Both the position numbers and the translations under genes were made by a program. A DNA stretch of 64,000 nucleotides from JBBDSJ01 sp040905025 (GTDB lineage Bacteria; Pseudomonadota; Gammaproteobacteria; Methylohalomonadales; Methylohalomonadaceae): NCBI GenBank assembly GCA_040905025.1, contig JBBDSJ010000148.1:5854-69853 (forward strand), in the 5' to 3' direction. The notes beneath the pieces were generated by a model. That model was not told the origin of the DNA. It worked only from the letters and a program-made list of their open reading frames with translations, and searched no databases. This document shows positions 34,596 to 45,500 of the stretch, one piece after another. The stretch's first letter is position 1. Each line of letters starts with the position of its first letter.

Positions 34596-35852
34596 ATGTC
34601 TTTCAGTTCTATGGGTCTCAACGAGGCCTTGTTGCGTGCTGTTGTCTCGCAAGGTTACACCACCCCGACCGCTATTCAGTTACAGGCGATCCCGACGATA
34701 CTCGCCGGACACGATCTGCTGGCTGCCGCCCAGACCGGAACCGGTAAAACAGCCGCATTCACCCTGCCGCTGTTACAAAAATTACTCGATTCCGGCTCAG
34801 TGCCGAAAGATCAGCGCAAGCCGCGGGCGCTGGTACTGACGCCAACGCGTGAACTTGCCGTGCAGGTCGCCGACAGTATCCGTACCTATGGTCGTAACGT
34901 ACCGATTCGCACTGCCACGATTTATGGTGGTGCAGGCATGTACCCGCAAATCGAAACACTGCGTCGCGGTGTGGACATTATAGTCGCGACACCGGGACGC
35001 CTGCTCGATCATCTGGAGCGTCGCACAGTCGACCTTTCCAATGTAGAAACACTGGTACTTGACGAAGCTGACCGCATGCTCGATATGGGCTTTATCCGGC
35101 CGATTGAGCAGATCATCAGCAAGCTCGCTGCCAAACGCCAGAATCTGCTGTTTTCTGCAACGTTCTCCAACGAAATCCGTAAACTTGCCGAAGGCCTGCT
35201 GCAATCACCGCAGACAATTGATATCGCACCACGCAATACCGCCGTGGATCTGGTGAACCAGCAAATTTGCCATGTCGACAAGGGCAACAAAAAGGCCTTG
35301 CTGGTACATTTGATACAGCGCGACCAGTGGGGTCAGGTGCTGATTTTCATGCGCACCAAACATGGCGCTGACCGACTAACCCGGCAGTTACAGCAGGATG
35401 GCTTGCGTGCTGTGGCAATTCATGGTGATAAAAGCCAGTCACAACGTACACGTGCCCTGAATGATTTTAAACGCGGCCGTGCCAATCTGCTGGTAGCAAC
35501 GGATGTTGCCGCGCGCGGTCTTGATATTGATGCGTTACCGCATGTAGTCAATTTTGAACTGCCGCAGGTTGCCGAAGATTATGTGCATCGTATTGGCCGT
35601 ACCGGTCGTGCCGGCCTCAGCGGTGAGGCATTGTCGCTGGTAAGCCCGGACGAAGTCCCGCAATTGCAGGCGATTGAACAGGCCCTGAAGCGCAGCCTGC
35701 CGGTGATGACTGAAACCGGCTTTACACTGGCCACACCGATCAAAACTTCAGCCCGTGCCGGCAAGCCACATCACCGGCCACGCAGCAAGCCGGGATATAG
35801 CGGCAGACCGCAGCGTAGCAAACGGTCATCACAAAGACAGTCAGCCCGTTAA
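34596..35852 (+). CDS. rhlE: DEAD-box ATP-dependent RNA helicase, RhlE type
   Basis: A 418-residue RNA helicase. Motifs in order: Q motif at TTPTAIQLQAI, I AQTGTGKT, Ia PTREL, Ib TPGRLLDHL, II DEADRMLDMGF, III SAT, V ATDVAARGLD and VI HRIGRTGRAG. A basic tail (KPHHRPRSKPGYSGRPQRSKR) may bind RNA. The start MSFSSMGLNEALL matches RhlE proteins and is preceded by AGGAG, so I reject an upstream in-frame start at 34563. RhlE proteins act in ribosome assembly and RNA turnover. A small RRM protein gene follows. Confidence 0.94.
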   Translation: MSFSSMGLNEALLRAVVSQGYTTPTAIQLQAIPTILAGHDLLAAAQTGTGKTAAFTLPLLQKLLDSGSVPKDQRKPRALVLTPTRELAVQVADSIRTYGRNVPIRTATIYGGAGMYPQIETLRRGVDIIVATPGRLLDHLERRTVDLSNVETLVLDEADRMLDMGFIRPIEQIISKLAAKRQNLLFSATFSNEIRKLAEGLLQSPQTIDIAPRNTAVDLVNQQICHVDKGNKKALLVHLIQRDQWGQVLIFMRTKHGADRLTRQLQQDGLRAVAIHGDKSQSQRTRALNDFKRGRANLLVATDVAARGLDIDALPHVVNFELPQVAEDYVHRIGRTGRAGLSGEALSLVSPDEVPQLQAIEQALKRSLPVMTETGFTLATPIKTSARAGKPHHRPRSKPGYSGRPQRSKRSSQRQSAR

Positions 35853-35973
35853 CGTATCGCTGTACGGGTGAATTTATCCGCTCTTATTTAAATATTAACA
35901 AGCAAAATTCAGAAATCGTTAATTCATCTGTTTACACAATATTGAATTCAATGATTATTTATGGAGTGACTCA

Positions 35974-36243
35974 ATGCTGAAAATTTATGTCGGCAATCTC
36001 CCGCCAGAAACCAGTGAAGCAGATCTCAGCGAACTGTTTTCCGCGCATGGTCGAGTACGTTCACTCGACCTGCCAAAAGATATTTTTAGCGGAAAATGCC
36101 GTGGTTTTGCTTTCATCGAAATGGAAGGTCATGAAGCACGTGCTGCCATCACAGCGCTTAACGGCCGTGAAATTGGTGGCAAGCAGATTCGTGTTAATCA
36201 GGAACGCCCACGCGAGCAAAAACGCGGCGGTCGCCGACGTTAA
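35974..36243 (+). CDS. RRM-type RNA-binding protein
   Basis: An 89-residue protein that is a single RNA recognition motif: RNP2 IYVGNLP at residues 4-10 and RNP1 CRGFAFIEM at about 43-51, with an Arg/Lys-rich tail (REQKRGGRRR). Such small bacterial RRM proteins are found in cyanobacteria and proteobacteria, often cold-inducible. It lies 121 bp downstream of the helicase after a very AT-rich stretch, which may carry its own promoter. A GGAG precedes the ATG by 8 nt. Confidence 0.93.
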   Translation: MLKIYVGNLPPETSEADLSELFSAHGRVRSLDLPKDIFSGKCRGFAFIEMEGHEARAAITALNGREIGGKQIRVNQERPREQKRGGRRR

Positions 36244-36297
36244 CTCTTTACAAGACCCTGGATAAATCTATTCAGGACCTGGCAGAGCAATCGCTGA

Positions 36298-38754
36298 CTA
36301 GATCAGGGATTGCTTGTTGTCCCTGTTTTCACCTGGTTCGGTGCTACGTTCTACCGAGGCCGATTCGAGTCGACTGCGTAATTCCGGTTCGGTCTCGGCT
36401 ATTTTCAGTACTTCACGACAACTCAACCGCAGCAATGTTAGCGGTGTTTCTGCCCTGATTGACGCTGTGCGGACATGCTGTCCCAGCAACGCTGTTTCTC
36501 CAAAAAAGTTGCCGCGCGACAGTCGTGCCAAATGCACTGTCTGATCGTTATCCTGGCGTGTCACCGCAACAGTACCACTCAAAATAATATACAGCGCGTC
36601 GCCATGCTGACCTTCAGCAATCACGGTGTCTCCCGGCAGGAATGTCACAGTATTGGCCAGTTCCTGCAAACGCTCACTGACCCGTTCTGATAACCCTTGC
36701 AATAAAGGTACCCGTTCGATAACCGCACCCAGTTTGACAATTTCCGGTTGTGGTACTATCGGTAAATCATGTAACGCGTCATAAATCAAGCGATCGAGTG
36801 TGACAAACGCCTTGGCACCTATGGCCGCATGATGATGATCCTCTTCTGCGGCTTCACGCGCAGCCGTCAGTGCAGCCTGTAATGTTAATTTCAGTATCGA
36901 ACATTGATAATAGCGCGGATATTCACTGGCGATATCCTGTAGACGCTGACAGCGTCGTTGCCGGCGTTGTTCATACAAACCCGCGAGCTTTTGCCGCGCT
37001 TCCGGATCGCAGTCCTGATCATCAGCGATAACTGCCAGTGCCGCATCAGCCATGAGTATTGCCGCAACATCACGTTGCAGCCGTTGCTCCAGCCGGATCG
37101 ACTGATACCATGCCAGCAACGGTGCCGCGCTATTTTGCTCTCGTAACCAGCGTACAATCAATGCTTCTATACGTTCAAACAAGCCGGGAATCCTGCTGGC
37201 ACTGGCATCACCGGCATCCATTGCTTCACGGTCACGGCGCAAAATGTTACGTAAATCAAGAAAAGTATAGGGTCTGATCAGGTTGATTCGATACAGATGC
37301 AGGAGTGTTTCCATCTCTGCCTGCAATGTCAGTGCCTGCAGGCGTCGTTGTTGCTGTTGCCGGTTCAGATCCAGCGACTCGTTGCCAAACAGTTCTACAA
37401 GCTGATTGTCCAGTTTACTGCGGATATCCTTATCGAGTATGCCGGCCTGATCAACCTGCTCCACCACCTGTTTGGCTTGCTGCATGGCGCCGCGCTGACT
37501 GTATTGCAATTCAGCATGCTCATCCGGAGTCAAACGATCAATGCCCAGCCATATAATCAATGGCCGCACTGTTGGTGCGTTGATCAGTAATGAAAACAGG
37601 ACTACTGCCAGGGTCAGATCCAGCACAATCTCTCGACCCGGCAGATTTTCCGGCAGCGTCAATGCAATGGCGATTGCCAATCCGCCCTTGAGCCCTCCCC
37701 ACCACATCACATGACGCTCGGCCATATTCACATGCGGCAGCTGGAAAAACCTGATCGTAGCAGGCAAGAAACCGTATATCGTTAACGCCCGCGCAAGCAA
37801 CATCAATAATACTGCGACAATAATCATGTCTGCACTGACATTCAACGATGTGATATCGATTGAGAACCCTACCAGCAGAAACAGCAATGCATTACTGATA
37901 ACTGCAATGACTTCCCACATATCATGCAGCGTCTGTGTCGATTCCTGCGGGATACGCGCGACTCCATAGGCTGCAAAGATGAGTGCTGCACCCACCACAG
38001 CCATCACGCCGGAAAAATGCAGGAAATGCTCGGCAATAATGAAACTACTGTAAGGTATAACCAGCGACATGATCAGGTAGGCACTGCGGCCGGCATGTAA
38101 ACGATTAAGCAGCATACTGACCAGAAGTCCGAGACTGACACCAATCATGATGCCGCCCAGAAACACTCGCAAAAAATCCAGTCCGGCATACCCAATGGCG
38201 GCAACACTGACAGAACCCGCCAGCACCAATACCAGTACTGTATTGAACAGCACAATCGCTGTTGCATCGTTAAACAGTGACTCGCCTTCCACCAGCACAG
38301 TCAGTCGCTGTGGAGCGCCAATCTCACGAAAAAGACTGATGACTGCCACCGGATCGGTTGCCGAGATCAATGCACCAAACAGCAGCGCCAGGCCAAGATT
38401 CATATCCAGCAACAGCCATAAACCCAGGCCTATGAGCAAACTCGACAGCAGCAGTGCCGGGATCGCCAGCGTGATCACAGGCGTCAATTCCTTGAGCAAG
38501 GAACGTGCATCGAGATTAAATGCCGATTCAAATATCAGTGCCGGCAGAAACAGAAACAGAACACGCTCAGGTGTCAGTTGAAACTCCAGCAGGAAGTCAT
38601 ACTGTGGCTGCGCACGCGCCAGCCAGCCAAGCATTAAGCCGATAACAACCAGCATAACCGAGTAAGGAACAGGCAGATTACGGCACAGACCGGCGACGAT
38701 CAGCGCCAGTGTCAACAACCCCATAATAATCAGAATCACTTCGGAAAGCGGCAT
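36298..38754 (-). CDS. CPA1-type cation/proton antiporter with cyclic-nucleotide-binding domain
   Basis: An 818-residue protein. The N-terminal 400 residues are a Na+/H+ exchanger of the CPA1 family with about twelve membrane segments, including LFGALISATDPVAVISLFREI and GGLKGGLAIAIALTLPEN. A long helical cytosolic region follows (about 410-670). A cyclic-nucleotide-binding fold closes the protein (from VPLLQGLSERV to LRSRL), with the motif RGNFFGETALLGQHVRTASI. This architecture suggests gating of ion exchange by cAMP/cGMP or a similar ligand; that is inferred. It converges with the RRM gene, 54 bp away. Confidence 0.9.
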   Translation of the reverse strand: MPLSEVILIIMGLLTLALIVAGLCRNLPVPYSVMLVVIGLMLGWLARAQPQYDFLLEFQLTPERVLFLFLPALIFESAFNLDARSLLKELTPVITLAIPALLLSSLLIGLGLWLLLDMNLGLALLFGALISATDPVAVISLFREIGAPQRLTVLVEGESLFNDATAIVLFNTVLVLVLAGSVSVAAIGYAGLDFLRVFLGGIMIGVSLGLLVSMLLNRLHAGRSAYLIMSLVIPYSSFIIAEHFLHFSGVMAVVGAALIFAAYGVARIPQESTQTLHDMWEVIAVISNALLFLLVGFSIDITSLNVSADMIIVAVLLMLLARALTIYGFLPATIRFFQLPHVNMAERHVMWWGGLKGGLAIAIALTLPENLPGREIVLDLTLAVVLFSLLINAPTVRPLIIWLGIDRLTPDEHAELQYSQRGAMQQAKQVVEQVDQAGILDKDIRSKLDNQLVELFGNESLDLNRQQQQRRLQALTLQAEMETLLHLYRINLIRPYTFLDLRNILRRDREAMDAGDASASRIPGLFERIEALIVRWLREQNSAAPLLAWYQSIRLEQRLQRDVAAILMADAALAVIADDQDCDPEARQKLAGLYEQRRQRRCQRLQDIASEYPRYYQCSILKLTLQAALTAAREAAEEDHHHAAIGAKAFVTLDRLIYDALHDLPIVPQPEIVKLGAVIERVPLLQGLSERVSERLQELANTVTFLPGDTVIAEGQHGDALYIILSGTVAVTRQDNDQTVHLARLSRGNFFGETALLGQHVRTASIRAETPLTLLRLSCREVLKIAETEPELRSRLESASVERSTEPGENRDNKQSLI

Positions 38755-38964
38755 ACCCCCTCCCTGCTATCAAACACGGTGAATATTATTTCCGGTTTAA
38801 ATACAGCTGATCCAGATTACTGGCATTACATTATATTTATGGAAGTTCTTATTAATTTATATTACTTGAAGTGTAGGCGAATCTGCCCGGAAAACCAGCA
38901 GCACAAACCCGGAAGAATCAGGAATTTCCCTGCCGCACGGAAGTAACGCTGCTATTACAACAGC

Positions 38965-39906
38965 CTATTTACGCGCCAATCGTTCCAGTAGCAGAACAGA
39001 AATAATGCCCAGTAACATCAGTCCGACAGCTTGCCAGGTTGAAGCCAGGCCCGGATCGGGTAACACCGGGTTGCTGCCAATCATTTTGGTCTTGTCAGCA
39101 ATGGTTGCATATATCCGCAATTGAAATGGCCAGATAATCCAAAGCGAGGCCAGTAACAAACCGATAATTACAGCCAGTGTGTTGGCATAAAAACGTCGCA
39201 ATAACCATGACAGCAAACGGCTGAAGAGTATCAATCCGGTCAAAACGCCGGCAAAAAACGGCAACAGAACTGCAAGATTGAATGTCCCTATTGCGCCGAA
39301 AACCGCACTGTATTTTTTCATCAACAGTAAAATAAAAGACCCCGAGATCCCCGGCAACAACATGGCACTGATAGCAAGCATACCGCTTAAAAATATAAAC
39401 CATGCCGCATCCGGTGTTTCTGCCGGCACTCGCGTGAATATCCATAAACCGACCAGCATACCGAGTGTTAATGCCAGTAACGTCATCCGCTGCGGCCTGA
39501 AATTTACCAGCAGAATCATAATTGATCCTGCTATAAGGCCAAAAAACAGCCCGTAAACCTGTTCCGGATGGGACTCAATTAACGCAGGTAATGGAACAAC
39601 CCGGGTAAAGAAAACCAGTGCGGCCAAAATACCGGCAAACAGTGGCAGAATAAAACCAAAATGCGGCCGCCCCCTAACCTCCCGCACGTTTACATGAATT
39701 ATCGCTTTCAGCCAGAGACTGTCAAATGAACGAATTGCTTCAATCAGTTGCTGATATATGCCGAGTATCAATGCTATGGTACCGCCACTGACGCCGGGCA
39801 CCACATCGGCAGCCCCCATACAGAAACCCTTCATTGCCAGTAGCAGACGCTGACGGCATGGCCGGGGTACAGCCGTTGTTGCTGACTCAGGCATTACTGT
39901 CAGCAC
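38965..39906 (-). CDS. DUF368 polyprenyl-phosphate transporter (PopT-like)
   Basis: A 313-residue membrane protein of the DUF368 family with about eight to nine hydrophobic segments. Two family motifs are seen: DVVPGVSGGTIALILGIYQQLIE (about residues 34-56, shown only in part as the key PGVSGGT) and LPGISGSFILLLMKKY (about 184-199). Recent work identified DUF368 members as flippases recycling undecaprenyl phosphate for envelope synthesis. It overlaps the end of hemE by 20 bp on the same strand, so it depends on the hemE transcript. Confidence 0.88.
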   Translation of the reverse strand: MLTVMPESATTAVPRPCRQRLLLAMKGFCMGAADVVPGVSGGTIALILGIYQQLIEAIRSFDSLWLKAIIHVNVREVRGRPHFGFILPLFAGILAALVFFTRVVPLPALIESHPEQVYGLFFGLIAGSIMILLVNFRPQRMTLLALTLGMLVGLWIFTRVPAETPDAAWFIFLSGMLAISAMLLPGISGSFILLLMKKYSAVFGAIGTFNLAVLLPFFAGVLTGLILFSRLLSWLLRRFYANTLAVIIGLLLASLWIIWPFQLRIYATIADKTKMIGSNPVLPDPGLASTWQAVGLMLLGIISVLLLERLARK

Positions 39907-40960
39907 TGGTATGGTAGGCCGGACTTAAATCCTGCACTGCACTGATCATCGCCTGAACATGCTCCGGATCAATATCCGGTGTAATGCCATGTCCGAGATT
40001 GAATACATGGCCGGCACCATGACCATAGCCCGACAGCACATCAGCCACCGCTGATCGGATGGCATCCGGCCGGGCACGTAAAACGGCAGGATCAAGATTA
40101 CCCTGCAGGGCAACACGCTTGCCCACGAGCGCCCGTGCGATACCAATATCAAAGGTCCAGTCCAGCCCCAGTGCATCGCAACCGCTGTTTGCCATAATCC
40201 CGAGGGAATGCGCACAGCCCTTGCTGAATAATACGACCGGAACCTGCCGGCCATCCTGCTGACGTTGTAACTGGGCGATAATTTGTTGCATATAGGTCAA
40301 TGAGAATTCACGATAGGCGGCCGGCGTAAGTACACCTCCCCAGGTATCGAAGATCATGATGACATCGACACCGGCGGCAATCTGCGCATTCAGGTAATCG
40401 CGCACTGCGAGTGATAATTTCAGCAATAGCCTGTGCATCACTTCCGGGCTGTCATAAAGCATGGTTTTACTGTGCACGAAATCACGGCTGCTGCCGCCTT
40501 CGATCATATAAGTCGCCAGTGTCCATGGACTGCCGGCAAAACCGATTAGCGGCAATCTGTCTCCCAGATGCTGTTTGATCATCCGTACGGCATCTGTGAC
40601 ATAGCACAAATCCGTTTCCGGATCCGGCAACGGCAAGGCATCGACTTCGACGGCATTGCGCACAGTCCTGGCAAACTGCGGCCCCTGTTTCTCAATCAAT
40701 TCAAGACCTAGCCCCATCGCATCGGGAATGGTCAGGATATCGGAAAACAGGATAGCGGCATCGAGATCGAAACGATCCAGTGGTTGCAGCGTAACTTCAC
40801 AGGCGAGCTCTGGCGTCTTGCAGAGCGTGAGAAAATCACCGGCACGCTCGCGGGTAGCACGGTATTCCGGCAGGTAACGTCCCGCCTGGCGCATAATCCA
40901 CACCGGTGTGCGGTCTACCGGCTGGCGCAACAGCGCGCGAATGAGTCGATCATTTTTCAT
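39887..40960 (-). CDS. hemE: Uroporphyrinogen decarboxylase
   Basis: A 357-residue cytoplasmic enzyme that decarboxylates uroporphyrinogen III to coproporphyrinogen III in heme synthesis. Signatures are PVWIMRQAGRYLPEYR (about residues 20-35) and GFAGSPWTLATYMIEGG (about 140-156). FNLGHGITPDIDPEHV lies near the C-terminus. Length is standard. It follows gltD on the same strand after 61 bp containing a long inverted repeat, and overlaps the DUF368 gene. Confidence 0.97.
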   Translation of the reverse strand: MKNDRLIRALLRQPVDRTPVWIMRQAGRYLPEYRATRERAGDFLTLCKTPELACEVTLQPLDRFDLDAAILFSDILTIPDAMGLGLELIEKQGPQFARTVRNAVEVDALPLPDPETDLCYVTDAVRMIKQHLGDRLPLIGFAGSPWTLATYMIEGGSSRDFVHSKTMLYDSPEVMHRLLLKLSLAVRDYLNAQIAAGVDVIMIFDTWGGVLTPAAYREFSLTYMQQIIAQLQRQQDGRQVPVVLFSKGCAHSLGIMANSGCDALGLDWTFDIGIARALVGKRVALQGNLDPAVLRARPDAIRSAVADVLSGYGHGAGHVFNLGHGITPDIDPEHVQAMISAVQDLSPAYHTSADSNA

Positions 40961-40965
40961 GGCTG

Positions 40966-41024
40966 TGAATCGTTAGTGCTGTTATGAGCTCTTGGCCGGC
41001 TCACGAATTGCACTTCACGATTCA
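40966..41024. repeat. Inverted repeat between gltD and hemE
   Basis: TGAATCGTTAGTGC (40966-40979) faces GCACTTCACGATTCA (41010-41024). The arms pair over 13 positions with one small bulge and a 30-nt loop. It spans the whole gltD-hemE gap and the gltD stop codon. No T-run follows, so the role is open. Confidence 0.5.
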
Positions 41025-42443
41025 AACTCCCAGATAATCAATAATCCCTTCCGCAGCCAGACGGCCATCAAATACCGCCGTGACTACCAGATCTGAGCCC
41101 CGCACCATATCACCGCCGGAAAATACTTTCGGGTTACTGGTCTGATATTTTAGTTTGGTTTTTTCACTGGCTTTTACGCGGCCGCGTTCATCCAGTTGAA
41201 TATCAAACTTGTCAAACCAGTTGGCTGGCGACGGGCGAAAACCAAAGGCAATGATGACGGCATCAGCCGGGACAATCTGTTCACTGCCCGGGACTTCTTC
41301 CGGCATACGGCGGCCACGTTCATCCGGCTCACCAAGTCGGGTTTCCACAACTTTAATGCCGGTAACTTTATTATTCTCGCCGATAACCTCGACCGGCTGC
41401 CGGTTCCATAAAAATTTAACGCCCTCTTCCTTGGCATTTTCAACTTCGCGCATTGAGCCGGGCATATTGGCCTGGTCGCGCCGATAGGCACAGCTGACAC
41501 TGGTTGCGCCCTGGCGTATGGATGTTCGCACACAATCCATTGCTGTATCACCACCACCCAGCACAACAACACGCTTGTCTTTCATATCAACAAAGTCATC
41601 GGGATGTTTTTCATAGCCCATGACACGATCGATATTCGAGATCAGGAATGGTAATGATTCATATACACCTTCCATATCTTCACCGGGGAAACCACCTTTC
41701 ATATAGGTGTATGTCCCCATGCCCAGAAATACGGCATCATAATCCTCAAGCAGTTTTTCAAAAGCAATATCCTTGCCGACCTCGGTATTCAGCACAAACC
41801 GGGCACCCATTTCTTCAAGCATTTGCCGGCGTTTAAGTACAACCTCTTTCTCGAGCTTGAATGGCGGAATACCAAATGTCAGCAAGCCACCGATCTCCTG
41901 ATATTTATCAAAGACAACAGGTTCAATCCCATTACGCGCCAGTACATCGGCACAACCCAGACCTGCCGGCCCGGCACCGACAATAGCAACACGCTTGCCG
42001 GTGGCAACCACATGCGAAAGATCCGGTTTCCAGCCCTGCTTGACGGCTTCGTCATTAATATAACGTTCAATCTGGCCGATGGTGACTGCGCCGAAGCCGT
42101 CATTTAATGTACAGGCGCCTTCACAAAGACGATCCTGCGGGCAGATGCGACCACAGATTTCCGGCAAAGAATTAGTTTTATGCGACAACTCGGCAGCTTC
42201 AAAAAGATTGCCCTCCTCAATCAGTTTGAGCCAGTTCGGAATATAGTTATGAACCGGGCATTTCCACTCGCAATAGGGATTACCGCATGCCAGACAGCGG
42301 CCGGCCTGTTCAGCGGCACTCTTCTCGTCGAACTGCTCATAGATTTCTTTCCACGTATACATACGGATTGGCGCCGCCGTTTTCGGGGGATCCTGACGCG
42401 GTAAATCAAGAAACTGAAAATTATCGTGTTCGTTTTTGCTCAT
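41022..42443 (-). CDS. gltD: Glutamate synthase small (beta) subunit
   Basis: A 473-residue FAD- and Fe-S-containing subunit that takes electrons from NADPH and passes them to GltB. The N-terminal cysteine group CLACGNPYCEWKCPVHN is at about residues 49-65. FAD and NADPH motifs are VAIVGAGPAGLGCADVL and VVVLGGGDTAMDCV. Length is normal. It is 111 bp downstream of gltB on the same strand. Confidence 0.97.
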   Translation of the reverse strand: MSKNEHDNFQFLDLPRQDPPKTAAPIRMYTWKEIYEQFDEKSAAEQAGRCLACGNPYCEWKCPVHNYIPNWLKLIEEGNLFEAAELSHKTNSLPEICGRICPQDRLCEGACTLNDGFGAVTIGQIERYINDEAVKQGWKPDLSHVVATGKRVAIVGAGPAGLGCADVLARNGIEPVVFDKYQEIGGLLTFGIPPFKLEKEVVLKRRQMLEEMGARFVLNTEVGKDIAFEKLLEDYDAVFLGMGTYTYMKGGFPGEDMEGVYESLPFLISNIDRVMGYEKHPDDFVDMKDKRVVVLGGGDTAMDCVRTSIRQGATSVSCAYRRDQANMPGSMREVENAKEEGVKFLWNRQPVEVIGENNKVTGIKVVETRLGEPDERGRRMPEEVPGSEQIVPADAVIIAFGFRPSPANWFDKFDIQLDERGRVKASEKTKLKYQTSNPKVFSGGDMVRGSDLVVTAVFDGRLAAEGIIDYLGV

Positions 42444-42554
42444 ATTTTTTTAATTGCTTCAAATAGCAACGGCTGTTCAGGGAGTTCTGCCAAAGCCTGA
42501 GGGATTTGTGCAGGACTGCTCAGCAACCGCTGTCACCTTGCTTAAGATAAAAAA

Positions 42555-45500
42555 TCAGGCTGCAGCCAGAAGGCTATCAAGCAATGACGATAGCTCGGCT
42601 GCCTTGGGTTTGACCAGCCAGAAACGACCGGCATAATCATGAAAGTCTTCACATAACTCCTGACCCCAGGCACTACCGGTCTCACGCACATGCTCTTCGA
42701 TAATATCGAGCAGATAGTTGCGGTAAGCCTCCATGTGCTCCGGTGCCACCCGATGGGTATCAATCAGTTCATGGTTGTAACGATCGACAAAGCTGTTATC
42801 CATGTCCAGCACGAAGGCAAAACCGCCGGTCATACCGGCACCAAAGTTTACCCCGGTCTGGCCAAGTACAGTAACCACACCACCGGTCATGTATTCACAG
42901 CCATGATCACCTATACCCTCGACAACTGCCAGAGCACCGGAGTTACGCACAGCGAATCGCTCACCGGCGGTACCGGCTGCAAACAGTTGTCCACCGGTCG
43001 CGCCGTAGAGACAGGTATTGCCAATAATGACGGATTCATTGCTCTTGTAAGTGCTGTCAGCCGGCGGGTAAATTACCAGTTTGCCACCGGCCATGCCCTT
43101 GCCAACATAATCATTGGCATCACCCTGCAGATACATTTCCAGACCACCGGCATTCCAGACACCAAAACTCTGGCCGGCAGTGCCGGTCAACCGCAGTTTG
43201 ACCGGTGCATTGGCCATATCGAGGTTGCCATAACGTCTTGCTATTTCACCTGACAGACGCGCGCCAATCGAACGGTTATTATTTTTCAGGCTGTAATGGA
43301 ATTCACCACCCTGACGCGATTCAATCGCCGGCAAAATATCACGCACCATTTCTTCGGCCAGTTCACCCTTGTCATAAGGCGCATTTTTCGGCTCGATACA
43401 AAAGCGCGGCTTGTCAGCTGGCACACCGCCATCTGACAACAATGGTGACAAATCCAGCGACTGTTGTTTGTCGGTGTCGCCTGGCAGAATTTCCAGCAAG
43501 TCAGTGCGGCCGATAAGATCGGTCATCTTGCTGACGCCAAGCTGGGCCATATAATCACGTACTTCCCGGGCAACAAACTTGAAATAGTTTACGATTTTAT
43601 CCGGTGCATCCGGTTTGAAATGTTTGGTGTACAACACCTTGTTCTGTGTCGCAACGCCGGTTGCACAATTATTCAGGTGACAAATGCGCAGATACTTGCA
43701 ACCCATTGCAATCATCGGTGCAGTACCGAAGCCGAAACTCTCGGCGCCAAGAATCGCCGCCTTGATTACATCCAGACCGGTCTTCAGACCACCATCAATT
43801 TGTACCCGCACCTTGTCACGCAAATCATTCGCACGCAGCAGTTGATGCGTTTCAGTCAGCCCCAGCTCCCATGGACTGCCAGCATACTTGAGTGATGTTA
43901 ACGGGCTGGCACCGGTGCCACCGTCATAGCCGGCGATCGTAATCAGGTCTGCATAAGCCTTGGCCACACCGGCAGCAATCGTGCCTACACCGGCCTCGGC
44001 AACCAGCTTGACTGAAACCAGTGCTTTGGGATTGACCTGTTTCAGATCGAAGATCAATTGCGCCAGATCTTCAATAGAATAAATATCATGATGTGGCGGC
44101 GGTGAAATCAGCGAGACACCGGGCTTCGAAAAGCGCAGACGCGCAATCATCTCGTTGACCTTGCCACCCGGCAACTGACCACCTTCGCCCGGCTTTGCAC
44201 CCTGAGCGATCTTGATCTGCAGAACCTCGGCATTAACCAGATAATGCGGTGTCACACCAAAACGGCCCGAGGCGATCTGTTTGATCTTGGACATCTTCCC
44301 GGTACCAAAGCGAACCGGATCCTCGCCACCCTCGCCCGAGTTGGAGCGACCACCAATACGATTCATTGCAATGGCCAGGGCTTCATGCGCTTTCGGCGAC
44401 AATGCACCAAGGCTCATGCCGGCACTGTCAAAGCGCTTCAGGATCGTGTCAATCGGTTCGACATCGTCAACAGCGATAGCTTCAACGTCATCACGCAATT
44501 TCAGTAAATCGCGCAATACGGTTACCGGCCGGCGATTCACTTCATCGGCATACTCACGATATTGGGCATAATCACCCGTTTCGACTGCGGCATGCAGTTT
44601 TTTGACAACATCCGGATTGTAGGCATGAAATTCACCGCCATGGATATATTTGAGCAAACCGCCCTGACGGATTGGCTTGCGTTGATTCCAGGCTTCACGT
44701 GCCAACAGTTGCTGATCATGCTCCAGATGTTCAAACCGGATACCCTGAATACGGCTGAGCGAACCGGCAAAACACAAATCCACAATCTCATTATGCAATC
44801 CGACAATCTCGAATAACTGCGCGCCGCGATAACTGGCAATCGTCGAGATACCCATCTTCGAAATAATCTTGTATAGACCCTTGTTAATACCGCGCCGATA
44901 GGCTTTGGCCAGATCCGGGCTGTCGCCCTGCGGGATCTCCCGGCGCGTTAACATATCCTGCAAACATTCATAGGCAAGATAAGGGAAAATCGCCGTCGCA
45001 CCATTCGCAATAAGAATTGCAAAATGATGTGGGTCGCGCGCGGTGCCTGTCTCCACCAGAAGATTTGCATCACAACGCAAACCTTCGCGAATCAGACGGT
45101 GATGCACAGCGCCAACTGCCAGCAAGGCATGCATTGGCAGCTTGTCCTGCTCTATATGACGATCCGACAAAACCAGAATGACGTTGCCTGCACGTATGGC
45201 GGCAACAGCCTGATCACAGATATCCGCTATCGCTGCCTGCAAGCCAACGGCGGGATCATAGTTCAGATCAAGTCTGGCGTGCGCAAAGCCGTTATCAGAC
45301 TCGGCCAGAATGGCGCGGTATTTCGTTTCCGATAATACCGGTGATTCCACAACCAGCCGTTTGGCGGCGTCAGGGGATTCATTGAACAGGTTACCTTCAC
45401 GGCCAAGGTAAGTCCGCAAGGACATCACAATCTGTTCACGTAACGGATCGATCGCCGGATTGGTTACCTGGGCAAATTGTTGCCGGAAATTGTCGTAAAT

